Shown one piece after another: positions 1 through 7,822 of a DNA stretch of 16,369 bases. Source of the stretch: DATNPH01 sp036703315 (GTDB taxonomy: Bacteria; Cyanobacteriota; Cyanobacteriia; Cyanobacteriales; Coleofasciculaceae); the NCBI GenBank assembly GCA_036703315.1, contig DATNPH010000251.1, positions 1-16,369 on the forward strand, in the 5' to 3' direction. The notes under the pieces are model-generated. The model did not search any database and was not told the DNA's origin. It saw only the letters and a program-made list of their open reading frames with translations. Each line of letters opens with the position of its first letter. Position 1 is the first letter of the stretch. A program made the position numbers and the translations under genes.

Positions 1-1672
1 CCAGCCCTACTTTCCCATTCACAAATAGGATGGTAGCCGACAGGGTGAACGCACTGATGAGTAAAGTATAGTTGGTTCCCAACTGAATGCTGCTAATGCG
101 TCGTAGGATTCGGTCTGATTCGATAGACCGCACTCGAACGCGTAGATCGCCCCGTTCTAATTTCTCAATCGTATCCTCTATTCGCCGAGGCAAACCCAAA
201 GCTGTACTACTAACCTGCGCCGCTTGGCGTCCCAGTTCATTGAGGAAGCTATTACCGTTGGGAGTATTGCCGTTTGTCATAATCTGCAATGCAAAGGGTT
301 TTGCAACCTCCATAAAGTTGAACTCCGGGTCTAAGCCCTTCCCAACCCCCTCAAGAGTAGAGAACGCTCGCATTACGAAGGTAAAAGTTGCGGGGAAGCG
401 AAAAGGCTGGTCATAAGCAATTTCGTAGAGGTCGTCGCTGATTGAACTCACCGACTGCTCCTCAAAGGGCTTATCCATGAAATGATCCAGCATATACTGA
501 ATCGATCGCCTTACCGGCCCCATATCGTCAACCCGAGAGAGGGCACCCAATTCAACAAGGGAAGCGACGACCCGGTCGGCATTTTTTTCGGCAATGCCAA
601 AGAGCGTCTCCATCAATTGCTCGCGCACATTGGTCTTAATCTGCCCCATCATGCCGAAATCATAGAAGATCAGGGCACCCCCTTCAGGGCTGACGGCAAT
701 ATTCCCAGGATGCGGGTCAGCATGAAAGAATCCGTCATTGAGCAGCTGTTGAAGGTACGCTTTCGCGCCAAGATTAGCCAGTAATTTCCGATCTAGACCA
801 GCGGCTTCTAGAGCCTCGTAATGGCTAATCTTAATCCCCGGAAGATACTCAAGCGTCAAAGCCCGTGGTGAGGTATATCGCCAGTATACGCGGGGAACCT
901 TCACCCAGTCATCGGCTCTAAAATTGCGACGAAACGTATCAGCATTACGTCCTTCGTTGAGATAATCAATCTCTTCCCATAGGATGCGGCAGCACTCCTC
1001 ATAGATTCCCATCCAATCCCGACCCCGCCCCCAATCAGGATGGTTTTGAAAGTAACGCGCAATGCCTTTGAGAATTTGTAAATCAATGGTAAAAAGTTTC
1101 CGTAGACCCGGTCTTTGTACCTTGACCACCACTTCTTCGCCACTGTGCAGCTGAGCTTTGTGAACCTGTCCAAGGCTAGCAGCAGCTAGAGGGATCGGAT
1201 CAAAACTGCGGAAAACTTCTGTTACTGACTTACCTAAGTCTTGTTTAATAATTCCTTCAACTTTCTCATAGCTAAAGGCAGGCACCCGATCTTGCAGTTT
1301 CGACAGTTCCTCTACATACTCGCTGGGGAATAAATCAGCACGGGTGGAAAATAGCTGCCCAACTTTGATAAAGGTTGGTCCCAAATCTAAAAACGTATCT
1401 CGAATCCAGATGGCTTGACCTTTGCGGCGACGTGCCCGCTTTTCCTCCGTCATGCCGCCCCTGTAGCTCCAGGGTTTGCTGTCGAGCCACAACCCAGTCA
1501 CTAGGGTTAAAACAAAAGCCCAAATGTCAATGAATCGCCGATAACGGGAGTAGTTCTCCTGATTCCAGCGATACGCTTTATCATTGTAGGCTTTAGTTAG
1601 GCTACGCTGGCTAGACACCAAGCGTTCCTTGTCTTGCTTGAGGTTGACAGAGTTTTTAGAGAGAGCAGACAC
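1..1672 (-). CDS. ABC1/AarF/UbiB-family atypical protein kinase (3' end outside window)
   Basis: The reverse strand encodes an open frame of at least 557 codons that leaves the window before a stop. ABC1-family hallmarks are visible: the KVGQ motif (residues 103-106), the alanine-rich nucleotide loop AAASLGQV (164-171), the ATP lysine in VVVKVQRP (K184), the catalytic-loop equivalent DPHPGN (319-324) and the metal-binding DFG (338-340). The hydrophobic end (SAFTLSATILFV) fits the C-terminal membrane segment common in this family, so probably only a short tail is missing. The GTG start at 1672 is chosen because an AGGA Shine-Dalgarno lies 6 bases upstream and no upstream ATG exists before the in-frame stop. 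Family members act in quinone biosynthesis or in plastoglobule and thylakoid lipid homeostasis; cyanobacteria carry several paralogues, so the exact role here is not assigned. Confidence 0.95.
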   Translation of the reverse strand, partial: MSALSKNSVNLKQDKERLVSSQRSLTKAYNDKAYRWNQENYSRYRRFIDIWAFVLTLVTGLWLDSKPWSYRGGMTEEKRARRRKGQAIWIRDTFLDLGPTFIKVGQLFSTRADLFPSEYVEELSKLQDRVPAFSYEKVEGIIKQDLGKSVTEVFRSFDPIPLAAASLGQVHKAQLHSGEEVVVKVQRPGLRKLFTIDLQILKGIARYFQNHPDWGRGRDWMGIYEECCRILWEEIDYLNEGRNADTFRRNFRADDWVKVPRVYWRYTSPRALTLEYLPGIKISHYEALEAAGLDRKLLANLGAKAYLQQLLNDGFFHADPHPGNIAVSPEGGALIFYDFGMMGQIKTNVREQLMETLFGIAEKNADRVVASLVELGALSRVDDMGPVRRSIQYMLDHFMDKPFEEQSVSSISDDLYEIAYDQPFRFPATFTFVMRAFSTLEGVGKGLDPEFNFMEVAKPFALQIMTNGNTPNGNSFLNELGRQAAQVSSTALGLPRRIEDTIEKLERGDLRVRVRSIESDRILRRISSIQLGTNYTLLISAFTLSATILFVNGKVGL

Positions 1673-1757
1673 TCGGGTTCCTAAATAAATAGTTTTTCAA
1701 AAAATCTGAGCGATTATTAATAAATGCTACAAAAACTCTGATCATAATGATGGGGGT

Positions 1758-1792
1758 GGCGATTCCTGTAATAAATTACTTTCTTAATCGCC
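1758..1792 (-). other. stem-loop between the coiled-coil gene and the ABC1 gene
   Basis: GGCGATT (1758-1764) pairs perfectly with AATCGCC (1786-1792), and the enclosed DNA holds a second perfect hairpin GTAAT-AA-ATTAC (1768-1779). It lies just downstream of the small gene ending at 1832 and upstream of the ABC1 gene. It could attenuate or process a shared minus-strand transcript. No run of T follows, so a classic intrinsic terminator is not supported. Confidence 0.3.
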
Positions 1793-1831
1793 CCTAGAGC
1801 TCCCTATTGATAAGGTCACGGGTTTCCAATC

Positions 1832-2161
1832 TTAAACAGATTGTTGATTGCGGTAGGCTTGCAACTCAGCTCGCAAGCGTGCAATTTCCGCCCTGAGTTC
1901 ATCAATCGTTGCTTGTATGTCACCTGAGTTAGAACCAAAGGGCACCATGGTAGTAGTGGTCTGCCCAAGCGTTGCCGCTTCAAGTTCACGCTGGGCGCTT
2001 TCCAGCACTTGTTCAGTAAACTGCCGTAGTCGCTCTCGTTGCTCCGCATCAAATTTCCCGAGTTCACTCAGGGCATTAGTCAGGGAGTTTTCGAGCTGTT
2101 CGTTCAAGGATTGAGCTAAGGCTCTACCTACAAAAAAGGCGTGGGTTACAGGATTACTCAT
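1832..2161 (-). CDS. small conserved cyanobacterial coiled-coil protein, function unknown
   Basis: A 109-residue acidic protein without a signal peptide or membrane segment. The N-terminus (MSNPVTHAFFVGRALAQSL) is followed by an amphipathic helical region (residues 20-65), a Thr-rich turn (TTTTM) and a C-terminal coiled coil in which IDELRAEIARLRAEL shows clear heptad spacing. The start is the ATG at 2161; only a weak A-rich sequence lies upstream. I recall similar short proteins of unknown function in cyanobacteria and plant plastids (possibly the DUF6825 group), but this is from memory and not certain. It sits between two kinase-fold genes on the same strand; whether they are co-transcribed is unclear because structured spacers flank it on both sides. 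Confidence 0.75.
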   Translation of the reverse strand: MSNPVTHAFFVGRALAQSLNEQLENSLTNALSELGKFDAEQRERLRQFTEQVLESAQRELEAATLGQTTTTMVPFGSNSGDIQATIDELRAEIARLRAELQAYRNQQSV

Positions 2162-2217
2162 GGAAAGATTTCTTTAGCATCCGCAACAAATTATAACTTG
2201 TTTGTCATAAAGAATGG

Positions 2218-2237
2218 GGGCACAGCCTTGGCTGCCC
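2218..2237 (-). terminator. possible terminator hairpin after the pseudokinase gene
   Basis: CAGCC (2223-2227) pairs with GGCTG (2230-2234) across a two-base loop, and GGG (2218-2220) can pair with CCC (2235-2237) around a CA bulge. Read on the minus strand the hairpin lies about 55 bases past the stop codon at 2292 and is followed by a short T-rich stretch (ATTCTTTAT). The position fits termination, but the U-tract is weak. Confidence 0.4.
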
Positions 2238-2291
2238 ACTGGCTACTATAGTTTTCTTCAAGGTGAGAAGGCATCTGTCCCTCGGATGGGA

Positions 2292-3695
2292 TCACAGTTG
2301 TGGTTCTACTTGTGGTTCTGAAGTAGGCCACTTACTGGTAGGGGGAAAGGATTGGTTCGTATGCAACAGTGTTGAGCCAGGTGCCGTAGAACCGTTCATC
2401 CGAAGCGCGAAGCCAAATCCTACTCCTGCTGAACCCGCGATCGCACCAGTCATCAGCAGTGCCTGTAGTAGCGATTTTATTTTAGGAGCTTTGAGTTTTT
2501 TAGGCGCAGGACTGCTATGTCCGTTTTGAGTTTCAAGTTCTGTTACTAGGGGTTGAGCAAGTCCAATCTGAGGCGTGGATTTTTTCTGTTTAGATGATCC
2601 AGGAGTTTTGCGTTTTGTGGAGGCGGCTGTTAAATCGTTCGCTACTTTAGGTAAAGATGGGGCTTTTCTTGATTGAGGAGATGAGGGTTGGGAATTAGGA
2701 TTTAGTTTTTGTTCCCCATCGGCTAATCCTCGACTCTTAACCCTGTGTACTGAGTTTTCGAGGCTTGGTACTTCTGTATCGGTACCAAGCTGGACTACTG
2801 AATGCTGAGCAATTGTTGGCTGAGGCACAGAATTTTTCTCTTGACTCTTGAGTAGGTCAAGCCACGCTTCTACAGTTTGGGGACGTTTAGAAGCCGCCAT
2901 TTGTAGACCGTACCTCAGCGCCTGTTTAGCAGCCAGGCTAACCTTACGTGGGCTAGAAGGCTTGTCTGGGAGAAGAGGACGATGCTCCTGAGGAGTCGCT
3001 GCACTCCCACTCTCTTTGGAGAGTAAAGCTTTACGCACTGGTGTTGGTAGCGGTGGGTGTCCTGCCAGCAAGTGGTAGAAAGTTGCCGCTAAGGCGTAGA
3101 TGTCTGTCGCTGGCGATCGCTTGGCTTTGCAGAAATATAGTTCCAGAGCCGCATATCCTGCTGAAACTAAACTAGCGTGGGTTTGCATCACCTCAGGTGT
3201 AAACTGACAGGTAATACCAAACTCACATAGCACCAGGCTGTCATTATCTTGACGCCGAATGATATTCTCGGGTTTGACATTGAGGTGCAGCAAACCAGCT
3301 TGGTGAAGGACACTCAGCGCGTCGCCAATTTGACGAACATATTCAATAGCTTTCGATTCTGACAACACCTGGGATTGAACGAATTGAGCCAGAGTCTGTC
3401 CTGGAACATATTCCATCACCAGGTAAGGGCATCCAGCGTCTTCAAAGTAGTCGAGGACTTGAACTAAATTCGGATGCTGACAACGACTCAATCGCTTAGC
3501 AAGTTCTAGAAATTTCTGCTTGAATTCGTCAAAATCTGAATGCTGGTGCAGAGTTTCTGCAAGGGTTTTGATGACGACCGTTTCACTCGACTCAGTATTG
3601 GTGGCTCGATAGGTGATCCCAAAGATACCTTTGCCCAGTTGGGTTTCGAGGACATATTTACCGTTGTGTAGAGCTGTGTCAGCCGTCAAGTTCAT
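2292..3695 (-). CDS. membrane-anchored Ser/Thr kinase-fold protein, predicted pseudokinase
   Basis: A 467-residue protein. Residues 14-285 follow the eukaryotic-type kinase fold: glycine loop GKGIFG (21-26), ATP lysine K43 in VVIK, probable helix-C glutamate E64, and hinge MEYVPG. The catalytic loop reads HLNVKPEN (137-144) instead of HRDxKPEN, so the catalytic aspartate is N139, and the metal-binding DFG reads EFG (158-160). Both codons were checked in the DNA (AAT and GAG). A Ser/Pro/Lys-rich low-complexity linker (about 290-405) leads to one transmembrane helix (about 408-432) and a short tail, so the kinase-like domain should be cytoplasmic. A GGGGAG Shine-Dalgarno precedes the ATG by 9 bases. 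In known kinases these substitutions usually abolish or strongly reduce phosphotransfer, so a scaffold or allosteric role is inferred. A specialised active subfamily cannot be excluded. Confidence 0.93.
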   Translation of the reverse strand: MNLTADTALHNGKYVLETQLGKGIFGITYRATNTESSETVVIKTLAETLHQHSDFDEFKQKFLELAKRLSRCQHPNLVQVLDYFEDAGCPYLVMEYVPGQTLAQFVQSQVLSESKAIEYVRQIGDALSVLHQAGLLHLNVKPENIIRRQDNDSLVLCEFGITCQFTPEVMQTHASLVSAGYAALELYFCKAKRSPATDIYALAATFYHLLAGHPPLPTPVRKALLSKESGSAATPQEHRPLLPDKPSSPRKVSLAAKQALRYGLQMAASKRPQTVEAWLDLLKSQEKNSVPQPTIAQHSVVQLGTDTEVPSLENSVHRVKSRGLADGEQKLNPNSQPSSPQSRKAPSLPKVANDLTAASTKRKTPGSSKQKKSTPQIGLAQPLVTELETQNGHSSPAPKKLKAPKIKSLLQALLMTGAIAGSAGVGFGFALRMNGSTAPGSTLLHTNQSFPPTSKWPTSEPQVEPQL

Positions 3696-3734
3696 AAAAG
3701 TTTACTCCCCATTTTCCCACTTATGCTACCGCTG

Positions 3735-3822
3735 AAGGGTTGAGGTTGAAAGCGTGGAAGTTATAACCTGCTAACCTACCAGTCTGCTCACTTGTTACCC
3801 CGCTAACCTGCTAACGTTCAAC
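3735..3822. repeat. short repeats overlapping the 3' end of the DHH-CBS-NTase gene
   Basis: The spacer contains repeated words such as CCTGCTAAC and GCTAACCT and ends in AACGTTCAAC (3813-3822), which covers the stop codon of the downstream-reading minus-strand gene (ends 3818). Read on that gene's coding strand it is GTTGAACGTT followed by AGGTTAGC-type words. The same words follow the proA-like stop at 10028. They resemble the short repeats that litter filamentous cyanobacterial genomes. Confidence 0.6.
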
Positions 3823-6673
3823 TCTCTAAGGGATAGTTTTTGGCTAGAAAAGCTTTAGCATCGGTCTGATCGTGAATAACTTGATCTAGGGTTGCCGCTA
3901 AGAGGGCGTCTAGGATTTGTCGATATTGCGGTCCGGGTTTGTAGCCTAGCTGTTTCAGGTCATTGCCGTTTAGCGGCGATTGAATATGAGCCCAAATGGT
4001 GAGATATTGCCAAATCTTACGTCTTACTGCTCTTGAGCTTCTCACAGCCAGCAAAACTAAGGTAGGTAACTTATACGATCGCAATAGCTGCACAACTTCA
4101 CTCGTGAGCTGAGATGTAGTTAGAGACTCTACCACGTCGGCTTGGGCTTGAGCGAGTTCGTGGAGACGCTCAATACTGTCTAAAGGCAGCTGAAGATTTT
4201 TGGCTACTTTAGAGCGTTCTTCTGGAGCCAGATGAGCAATCAACACCTCTAGCCGCATTTGCCAGTGTTCAAGAGTTTTGTTGGGGTCAAATCGCCGTAG
4301 CCAACGGTCAACTAGACGCACCTGCCGCCATAACTGTTCATCTAGCGTCAAGTTCGGATGGAGACATTGTAGTGCTCCTAACGATGCCAGCAGTTGCAAA
4401 GCTCTTTCCCAGTAGAGAGCCTGCAAAATGTGTTTGAGTTCCGCTTTGAGCCGTGTTTGTAGTGCCGGTGCCCTGTCATTCTCTAAAAGAGATCGGTCGT
4501 AAACGCCACTGTCGATCGCATAGCGGATATAGGCTTCAGTTTGAGATTCAATTTGAAATCCTAGCCGCACGGCAAACCGCACAGCCCGATAAATCCGGGT
4601 GGGGTCTTCGATCAAGCTGTTGGCGTGCAAAACTCGAATTTGACGAGATCGCAAATCGAGCAACCCTCCAAAGAAATCCAACAAGGGCAACCCTCCACTC
4701 CGAGACGTCGTCAACCGAATAGCCATGGCGTTGATGGTAAAGTCTCGCCGATAAAGGTCTTGACGAATCGAACTCGCTTCGACTTCAGGGTTAGCTGCCG
4801 GATAGGGATAGAACTCTGTCCGAGCCGTAGCAATATCCACCCACAGAGAGTCAACAACTGGGTCATTATGCCACAGCAAAGCCGCCGTTTGAAACGCTCC
4901 GTGGACTTCCAAGCGAGCGTTTGGGTAAATTTTCTGGAGCGTCTGGGCAAGTGATACCCCAGCCGAGTCGTCAGCGGCGCGATGAAAGCCATCTACTACC
5001 AAGTCAATATCTTTTAGGAGCAGGGTATCAGCCCCATCAGCGAGTAACAAATCTCGGACGCCTCCCCCCACCAGATAAAGATGCCAACCTCGCTGTTGAG
5101 CCTCCTGAGCCGCTTGGGTGAGGAGTTTCCACAGCGGGGGAGCAAGACGAGTTCGTAGATTAGGGATTAGAGATTGAGGATTAGCGATCGGGAGAAGGCT
5201 TGCCTTCTCCCCACTCCCTCCTCCCTCCAAACTTCGTCCCGCTGGCTCGCTGTCGCTAACGCTGACATTAAAGCTCCGGTTACCGCTCCCCTTTTGATGC
5301 AGTTGCCGTAAAACGTCAGTGCGGGTAACAATTCCTACCAACTGCCCACCCTCCAGAACCGGTAGACGCCCAATATCGTAAGTCACCATCAGCGTCTCAA
5401 TCTCCGGCAGAGACGTTTGAGGAGTAATTGTCTTGAGATTCTTTGTCATGTAGCCTTTCACTGGGGCATGACCAAACCCGTGGTGCAGTGCCAAATCAAT
5501 GTCTCGCCGTGAGATAATCCCCACCAGTTGGTCGTTTTCGTCTACTACCGAGAGTCCGGAATGTCCATAGCGCAATAAAATTCTCTGAGCTTCACTAATC
5601 GTTGTTTCAGGGCGAATTGTGCGGACTGGCGACGACATTAACTCTCGTGCCGTCAGAGGTTGTGGAATTTGGTCTTTAAGTTGGTTAACGAGCTGCTCGA
5701 TGATGTCTGAGGGATTGACATCTCGGAGTCTCATCGCTGCTGCCTGAGAATGTCCACCACCACCTAGGGGTTGAAACAACTCGTTTAAATTTGTCTCATC
5801 AATACTGGAGCGCCCAATTACCGTCAAGTATGAAGTGAGGTGAGGGCTTAGCTTGTCGGTTTGTTCAGCATGAGGCTGAAAATTCTCCCTTGCTCCCCTG
5901 CTCCCCTGCTCCTCTTCCCCACTACCCGGATACTCAGCCGCCAGCAGTAGTGCATCGCTTTCGGTTAGCTCAAGTAATCGTGATGCCAAACTCGATAATC
6001 CTGGTACGTAGTCTGGAGTTTTGAGTAGAACCCAGGAAATGGTGTAACCCAACTGCGTTTGTGACTGTAGGTTATTTAGGGCTTCAGTTAAGAGTTTCTG
6101 TAACTGAGGAGATAGCGCTGGACTAACGTATTCAGCAATTTGCCGCACATTTGCCCCTTGTGCCATTAACCAAGCTAAAGCGGCGGCATCTCGTGGCGTC
6201 GTCTGGTCATAAGTCAGTGAACCTGTATCAACATGGATACCCAATGCCATTACCGTCGCCTCAACCGTTGACAGCCTAATGTTGGCTTGCTGTAGGTGCT
6301 CGACAATTAAAGTCGTCGTCGCTCCTACTGGTTCAATCTGAGTGTGTGTGGCGGGGATATCAGTCTGGATATTCAGGTGATGATCGTAGACTTCAATAGA
6401 GTTCAATTGAGGTAGGTCTAACCACTCAGCGGCTTTCCCCAAGCGATCGCGCTTTTGGGTATCCACCACAACTAGGGACTGAATCTGCTCGGTGTTGACA
6501 GAGCGGCGTTCAATCAGCGCGTACTCATCCCGATGTAATGCTAAAAAATCTCGGACAGCGGGGTGAGCGCCCCCGGGTAGAACCAGCTTTGCCCCTGCCT
6601 TTAGGCGGGTAAGCCCTACGGCGGCTCCAACGCCATCAAAATCAGCTGTTGTATGACACAGAATCAGATCCAT
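3818..6673 (-). CDS. DHH phosphoesterase - CBS pair - tRNA nucleotidyltransferase/poly(A) polymerase fusion
   Basis: A 951-residue three-part protein. Part one (1-335) is a DHH/DHHA1 phosphoesterase with metal motifs HTTADFDG (7-14), VVDT (D71), DHH (97-99), VDTGS (D149) and the DHHA1 glycine loop GGGGHSQA (304-311). Part two (342-460) holds two CBS domains, which usually bind adenosine nucleotides. Part three (from about 510) is a class II nucleotidyltransferase with GGGVRD (536-541), catalytic DID (D555, D557), RRDFTINAMA (642-651) and the base-reading EDPTR (689-693). The family adds CCA, or only CC or A, to tRNA 3' ends, or poly(A); sequence alone does not say which here. The DHH part may remove or trim short RNA or pAp, as in NrnA-like enzymes (inference). 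This arrangement is known in several bacteria, including cyanobacteria. Two segments, about residues 251-265 and 460-505, are encoded by repeat-like DNA. Confidence 0.95.
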   Translation of the reverse strand: MDLILCHTTADFDGVGAAVGLTRLKAGAKLVLPGGAHPAVRDFLALHRDEYALIERRSVNTEQIQSLVVVDTQKRDRLGKAAEWLDLPQLNSIEVYDHHLNIQTDIPATHTQIEPVGATTTLIVEHLQQANIRLSTVEATVMALGIHVDTGSLTYDQTTPRDAAALAWLMAQGANVRQIAEYVSPALSPQLQKLLTEALNNLQSQTQLGYTISWVLLKTPDYVPGLSSLASRLLELTESDALLLAAEYPGSGEEEQGSRGARENFQPHAEQTDKLSPHLTSYLTVIGRSSIDETNLNELFQPLGGGGHSQAAAMRLRDVNPSDIIEQLVNQLKDQIPQPLTARELMSSPVRTIRPETTISEAQRILLRYGHSGLSVVDENDQLVGIISRRDIDLALHHGFGHAPVKGYMTKNLKTITPQTSLPEIETLMVTYDIGRLPVLEGGQLVGIVTRTDVLRQLHQKGSGNRSFNVSVSDSEPAGRSLEGGGSGEKASLLPIANPQSLIPNLRTRLAPPLWKLLTQAAQEAQQRGWHLYLVGGGVRDLLLADGADTLLLKDIDLVVDGFHRAADDSAGVSLAQTLQKIYPNARLEVHGAFQTAALLWHNDPVVDSLWVDIATARTEFYPYPAANPEVEASSIRQDLYRRDFTINAMAIRLTTSRSGGLPLLDFFGGLLDLRSRQIRVLHANSLIEDPTRIYRAVRFAVRLGFQIESQTEAYIRYAIDSGVYDRSLLENDRAPALQTRLKAELKHILQALYWERALQLLASLGALQCLHPNLTLDEQLWRQVRLVDRWLRRFDPNKTLEHWQMRLEVLIAHLAPEERSKVAKNLQLPLDSIERLHELAQAQADVVESLTTSQLTSEVVQLLRSYKLPTLVLLAVRSSRAVRRKIWQYLTIWAHIQSPLNGNDLKQLGYKPGPQYRQILDALLAATLDQVIHDQTDAKAFLAKNYPLES
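5160..5275. repeat. heptamer repeats plus perfect hairpin inside the fusion gene's linker
   Basis: Four degenerate 7-bp units (TTAGGGA, TTAGAGA, TTGAGGA, TTAGCGA) fill 5160-5187. They are followed at once by a perfect 10-bp stem with a 2-base loop: GGGAGAAGGC (5190-5199), TT, GCCTTCTCCC (5202-5211). Pyrimidine-rich words and a GTCCCGCTGGCTCGC stretch continue to about 5275. The whole composite is read in frame and encodes the Ser/Gly-rich linker between the second CBS domain and the nucleotidyltransferase domain. Confidence 0.8.
5886..5920. repeat. three tandem 8-bp repeats inside the DHH domain
   Basis: TCCCTTGC (5886-5893), TCCCCTGC (5894-5901) and TCCCCTGC (5902-5909) follow each other directly, then TCCTCTTCCCC. 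Three 8-bp copies add 24 bases and so keep the frame. They encode the Glu/Gly-rich stretch (about residues 251-265) of the DHH phosphoesterase, a probable surface loop before the DHHA1 glycine motif. Confidence 0.7.
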
Positions 6674-6700
6674 TGCTTGTAGCTGAGTTGTTTGACAAAC

Positions 6701-6727
6701 CGGGGTTGGGGGTTAGGGGTTAAGAGT
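6701..6727. repeat. G-rich heptamer-like repeats in the divergent fusion-gene/psbZ spacer
   Basis: The 220-base spacer between the DHH fusion gene and psbZ, which should carry promoters for both, contains degenerate units of the form GGGGTT, GGGGGTTA, GGGGTTAA, AGAGTT. The rest (6728-6893) is AT-rich; I see no clear consensus promoter. Its end provides the psbZ ribosome binding site. Confidence 0.5.
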
Positions 6728-6893
6728 TCAACCGCGATTCAAGAATTCCCTCTCCTAAATCCCAACCTCATTACAAAACTATAAAAGCGACTCAGATTTT
6801 GGTAGCGTACTAATTAGGAAGGATTTTAATATCCCTTAAGGTTGGGCTGAATATTTTCTATCTAGTCCGTCGCTGTCTTTGGAGAATTAGGAA

Positions 6894-7082
6894 ATGTCTG
6901 TAATATTTCAACTATCGCTTGCTGCTCTGGTTATCTTGTCTTTTGTCTTGGTTGTTGGTGTCCCCGTCGCCTACGCCACGCCCCAGAACTGGAATCAATC
7001 AAAACAGTTGATATTTTTGGGGTCTGGAATTTGGGCGGCTTTAGTCATTTTAGTTGGCATCTTAAACTTTTTGGTGGTGTAG
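6894..7082 (+). CDS. psbZ: photosystem II reaction centre protein PsbZ (Ycf9)
   Basis: The 62-residue protein matches PsbZ in full length and pattern: a first transmembrane helix (about residues 3-28, rich in L, V and I), a short polar lumenal or stromal turn containing TPQNWNQSKQ, and a second helix (about 38-60). PsbZ sits at the edge of the photosystem II core in the thylakoid membrane, where it stabilises peripheral antenna interactions and, in cyanobacteria, nearby PsbK/Ycf12. The ATG is preceded by GGAG and AGGA sequences within about 15 bases. ribH begins 43 bases after its stop on the same strand with no terminator between, so the two are probably co-transcribed; this neighbour pair is, as I recall, common in cyanobacteria. 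Confidence 0.97.
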   Translation: MSVIFQLSLAALVILSFVLVVGVPVAYATPQNWNQSKQLIFLGSGIWAALVILVGILNFLVV

Positions 7083-7125
7083 ATTGGGAGTGTAGCCAAC
7101 ACCCAAATTTTGACTAAAGACAGCC

Positions 7126-7731
7126 ATGGCAGTTTTCGAGGGAAATTTTACTTCATCCACATCCTTGCGGTTTGCGATCGTCATCAGTCGGTTTAATGAC
7201 TTGGTGGGCGAAAAACTTCTAGCAGGGTGTCAGGATTGCTTGAAACGCCACGGTGTTGATCCAAATCCCCATGGCACTCAAGTCGATTATATTTGGGTGC
7301 CCGGTAGTTTTGAGGTTCCCCTAATGGCTCGCCAAGCAGCGCTCAGCGGTCGCTATGATGCTGTGATTTGCCTTGGCGCAGTCATTCGGGGCCAAACTCC
7401 TCATTTTGATTATGTCGCTGCCGAAGTCTCTAAGGGGATTGCTGCTGCTGGTTTTCAAACGGGTGTACCCGTAATTTATGGGGTTTTGACAGTGGATACC
7501 ATGCAGCAAGCCCTGGAACGGGCGGGTATTAAGAGTAATAAGGGTTGGGACTATGCAATGAATGCGTTGGAAATGGCAAGTTTAATGCGACAGTTTAAGG
7601 GTAATGGGATTGCCTCAGTTACCGGCTCCTTTGATGAGGGTGCCATTACTACTCAGGCGCTACCTGTGTCCTCAAATCGAGCGATCGCCGCAGAGTCAGT
7701 AGTTGAGCATACAGAGTCTAGTAGCTCGTAA
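7126..7731 (+). CDS. ribH: 6,7-dimethyl-8-ribityllumazine synthase
   Basis: Lumazine synthase condenses 5-amino-6-ribitylamino-uracil with 3,4-dihydroxy-2-butanone 4-phosphate in the penultimate step of riboflavin synthesis, normally as a cytosolic pentamer or 60-mer. Family motifs are present in order: SRFND (21-25) for the substrate pocket, PGSFEVP (59-65), GAVIRGQTPHFDYV (84-97) with catalytic H93, and YGVLTVDT followed by ERAGIKSNKG (131-140). The usual fold ends near residue 157. The remaining ~45 residues form a Ser/Ala-rich tail with no clear domain, encoded partly through a HIP1 octamer at 7681; similar tails are, as I recall, common in cyanobacteria. The gene follows psbZ closely. 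The ribosome binding site is weak, which fits coupling to the upstream gene. Confidence 0.97.
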   Translation: MAVFEGNFTSSTSLRFAIVISRFNDLVGEKLLAGCQDCLKRHGVDPNPHGTQVDYIWVPGSFEVPLMARQAALSGRYDAVICLGAVIRGQTPHFDYVAAEVSKGIAAAGFQTGVPVIYGVLTVDTMQQALERAGIKSNKGWDYAMNALEMASLMRQFKGNGIASVTGSFDEGAITTQALPVSSNRAIAAESVVEHTESSSS

Positions 7732-7775
7732 GCCGTTGCTCCTCTCGTGCCGTATTGTGAGTTGCTGGCAAGATG

Positions 7776-7808
7776 TTGACAGATTTTCTTTATTGTGAGA
7801 TTCTAAAT
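7776..7808 (+). promoter_or_regulatory. possible promoter for tRNA-Gly
   Basis: A perfect -35-like TTGACA lies at 7776-7781. The best -10-like sequence, TTCTAAAT around 7801-7808, is 19 bases away and poorly matched, so the site is only suggestive. The distance to the tRNA at 7823 is suitable. Confidence 0.3.
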
Positions 7809-7822
7809 ATTATTGCAATAGT

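Noticed and set aside
87..784. Plus-strand ORFs of 109 and 100 codons at the left edge
   Set aside because: They are antisense to the ABC1 kinase gene, whose conserved motifs run through the same DNA.
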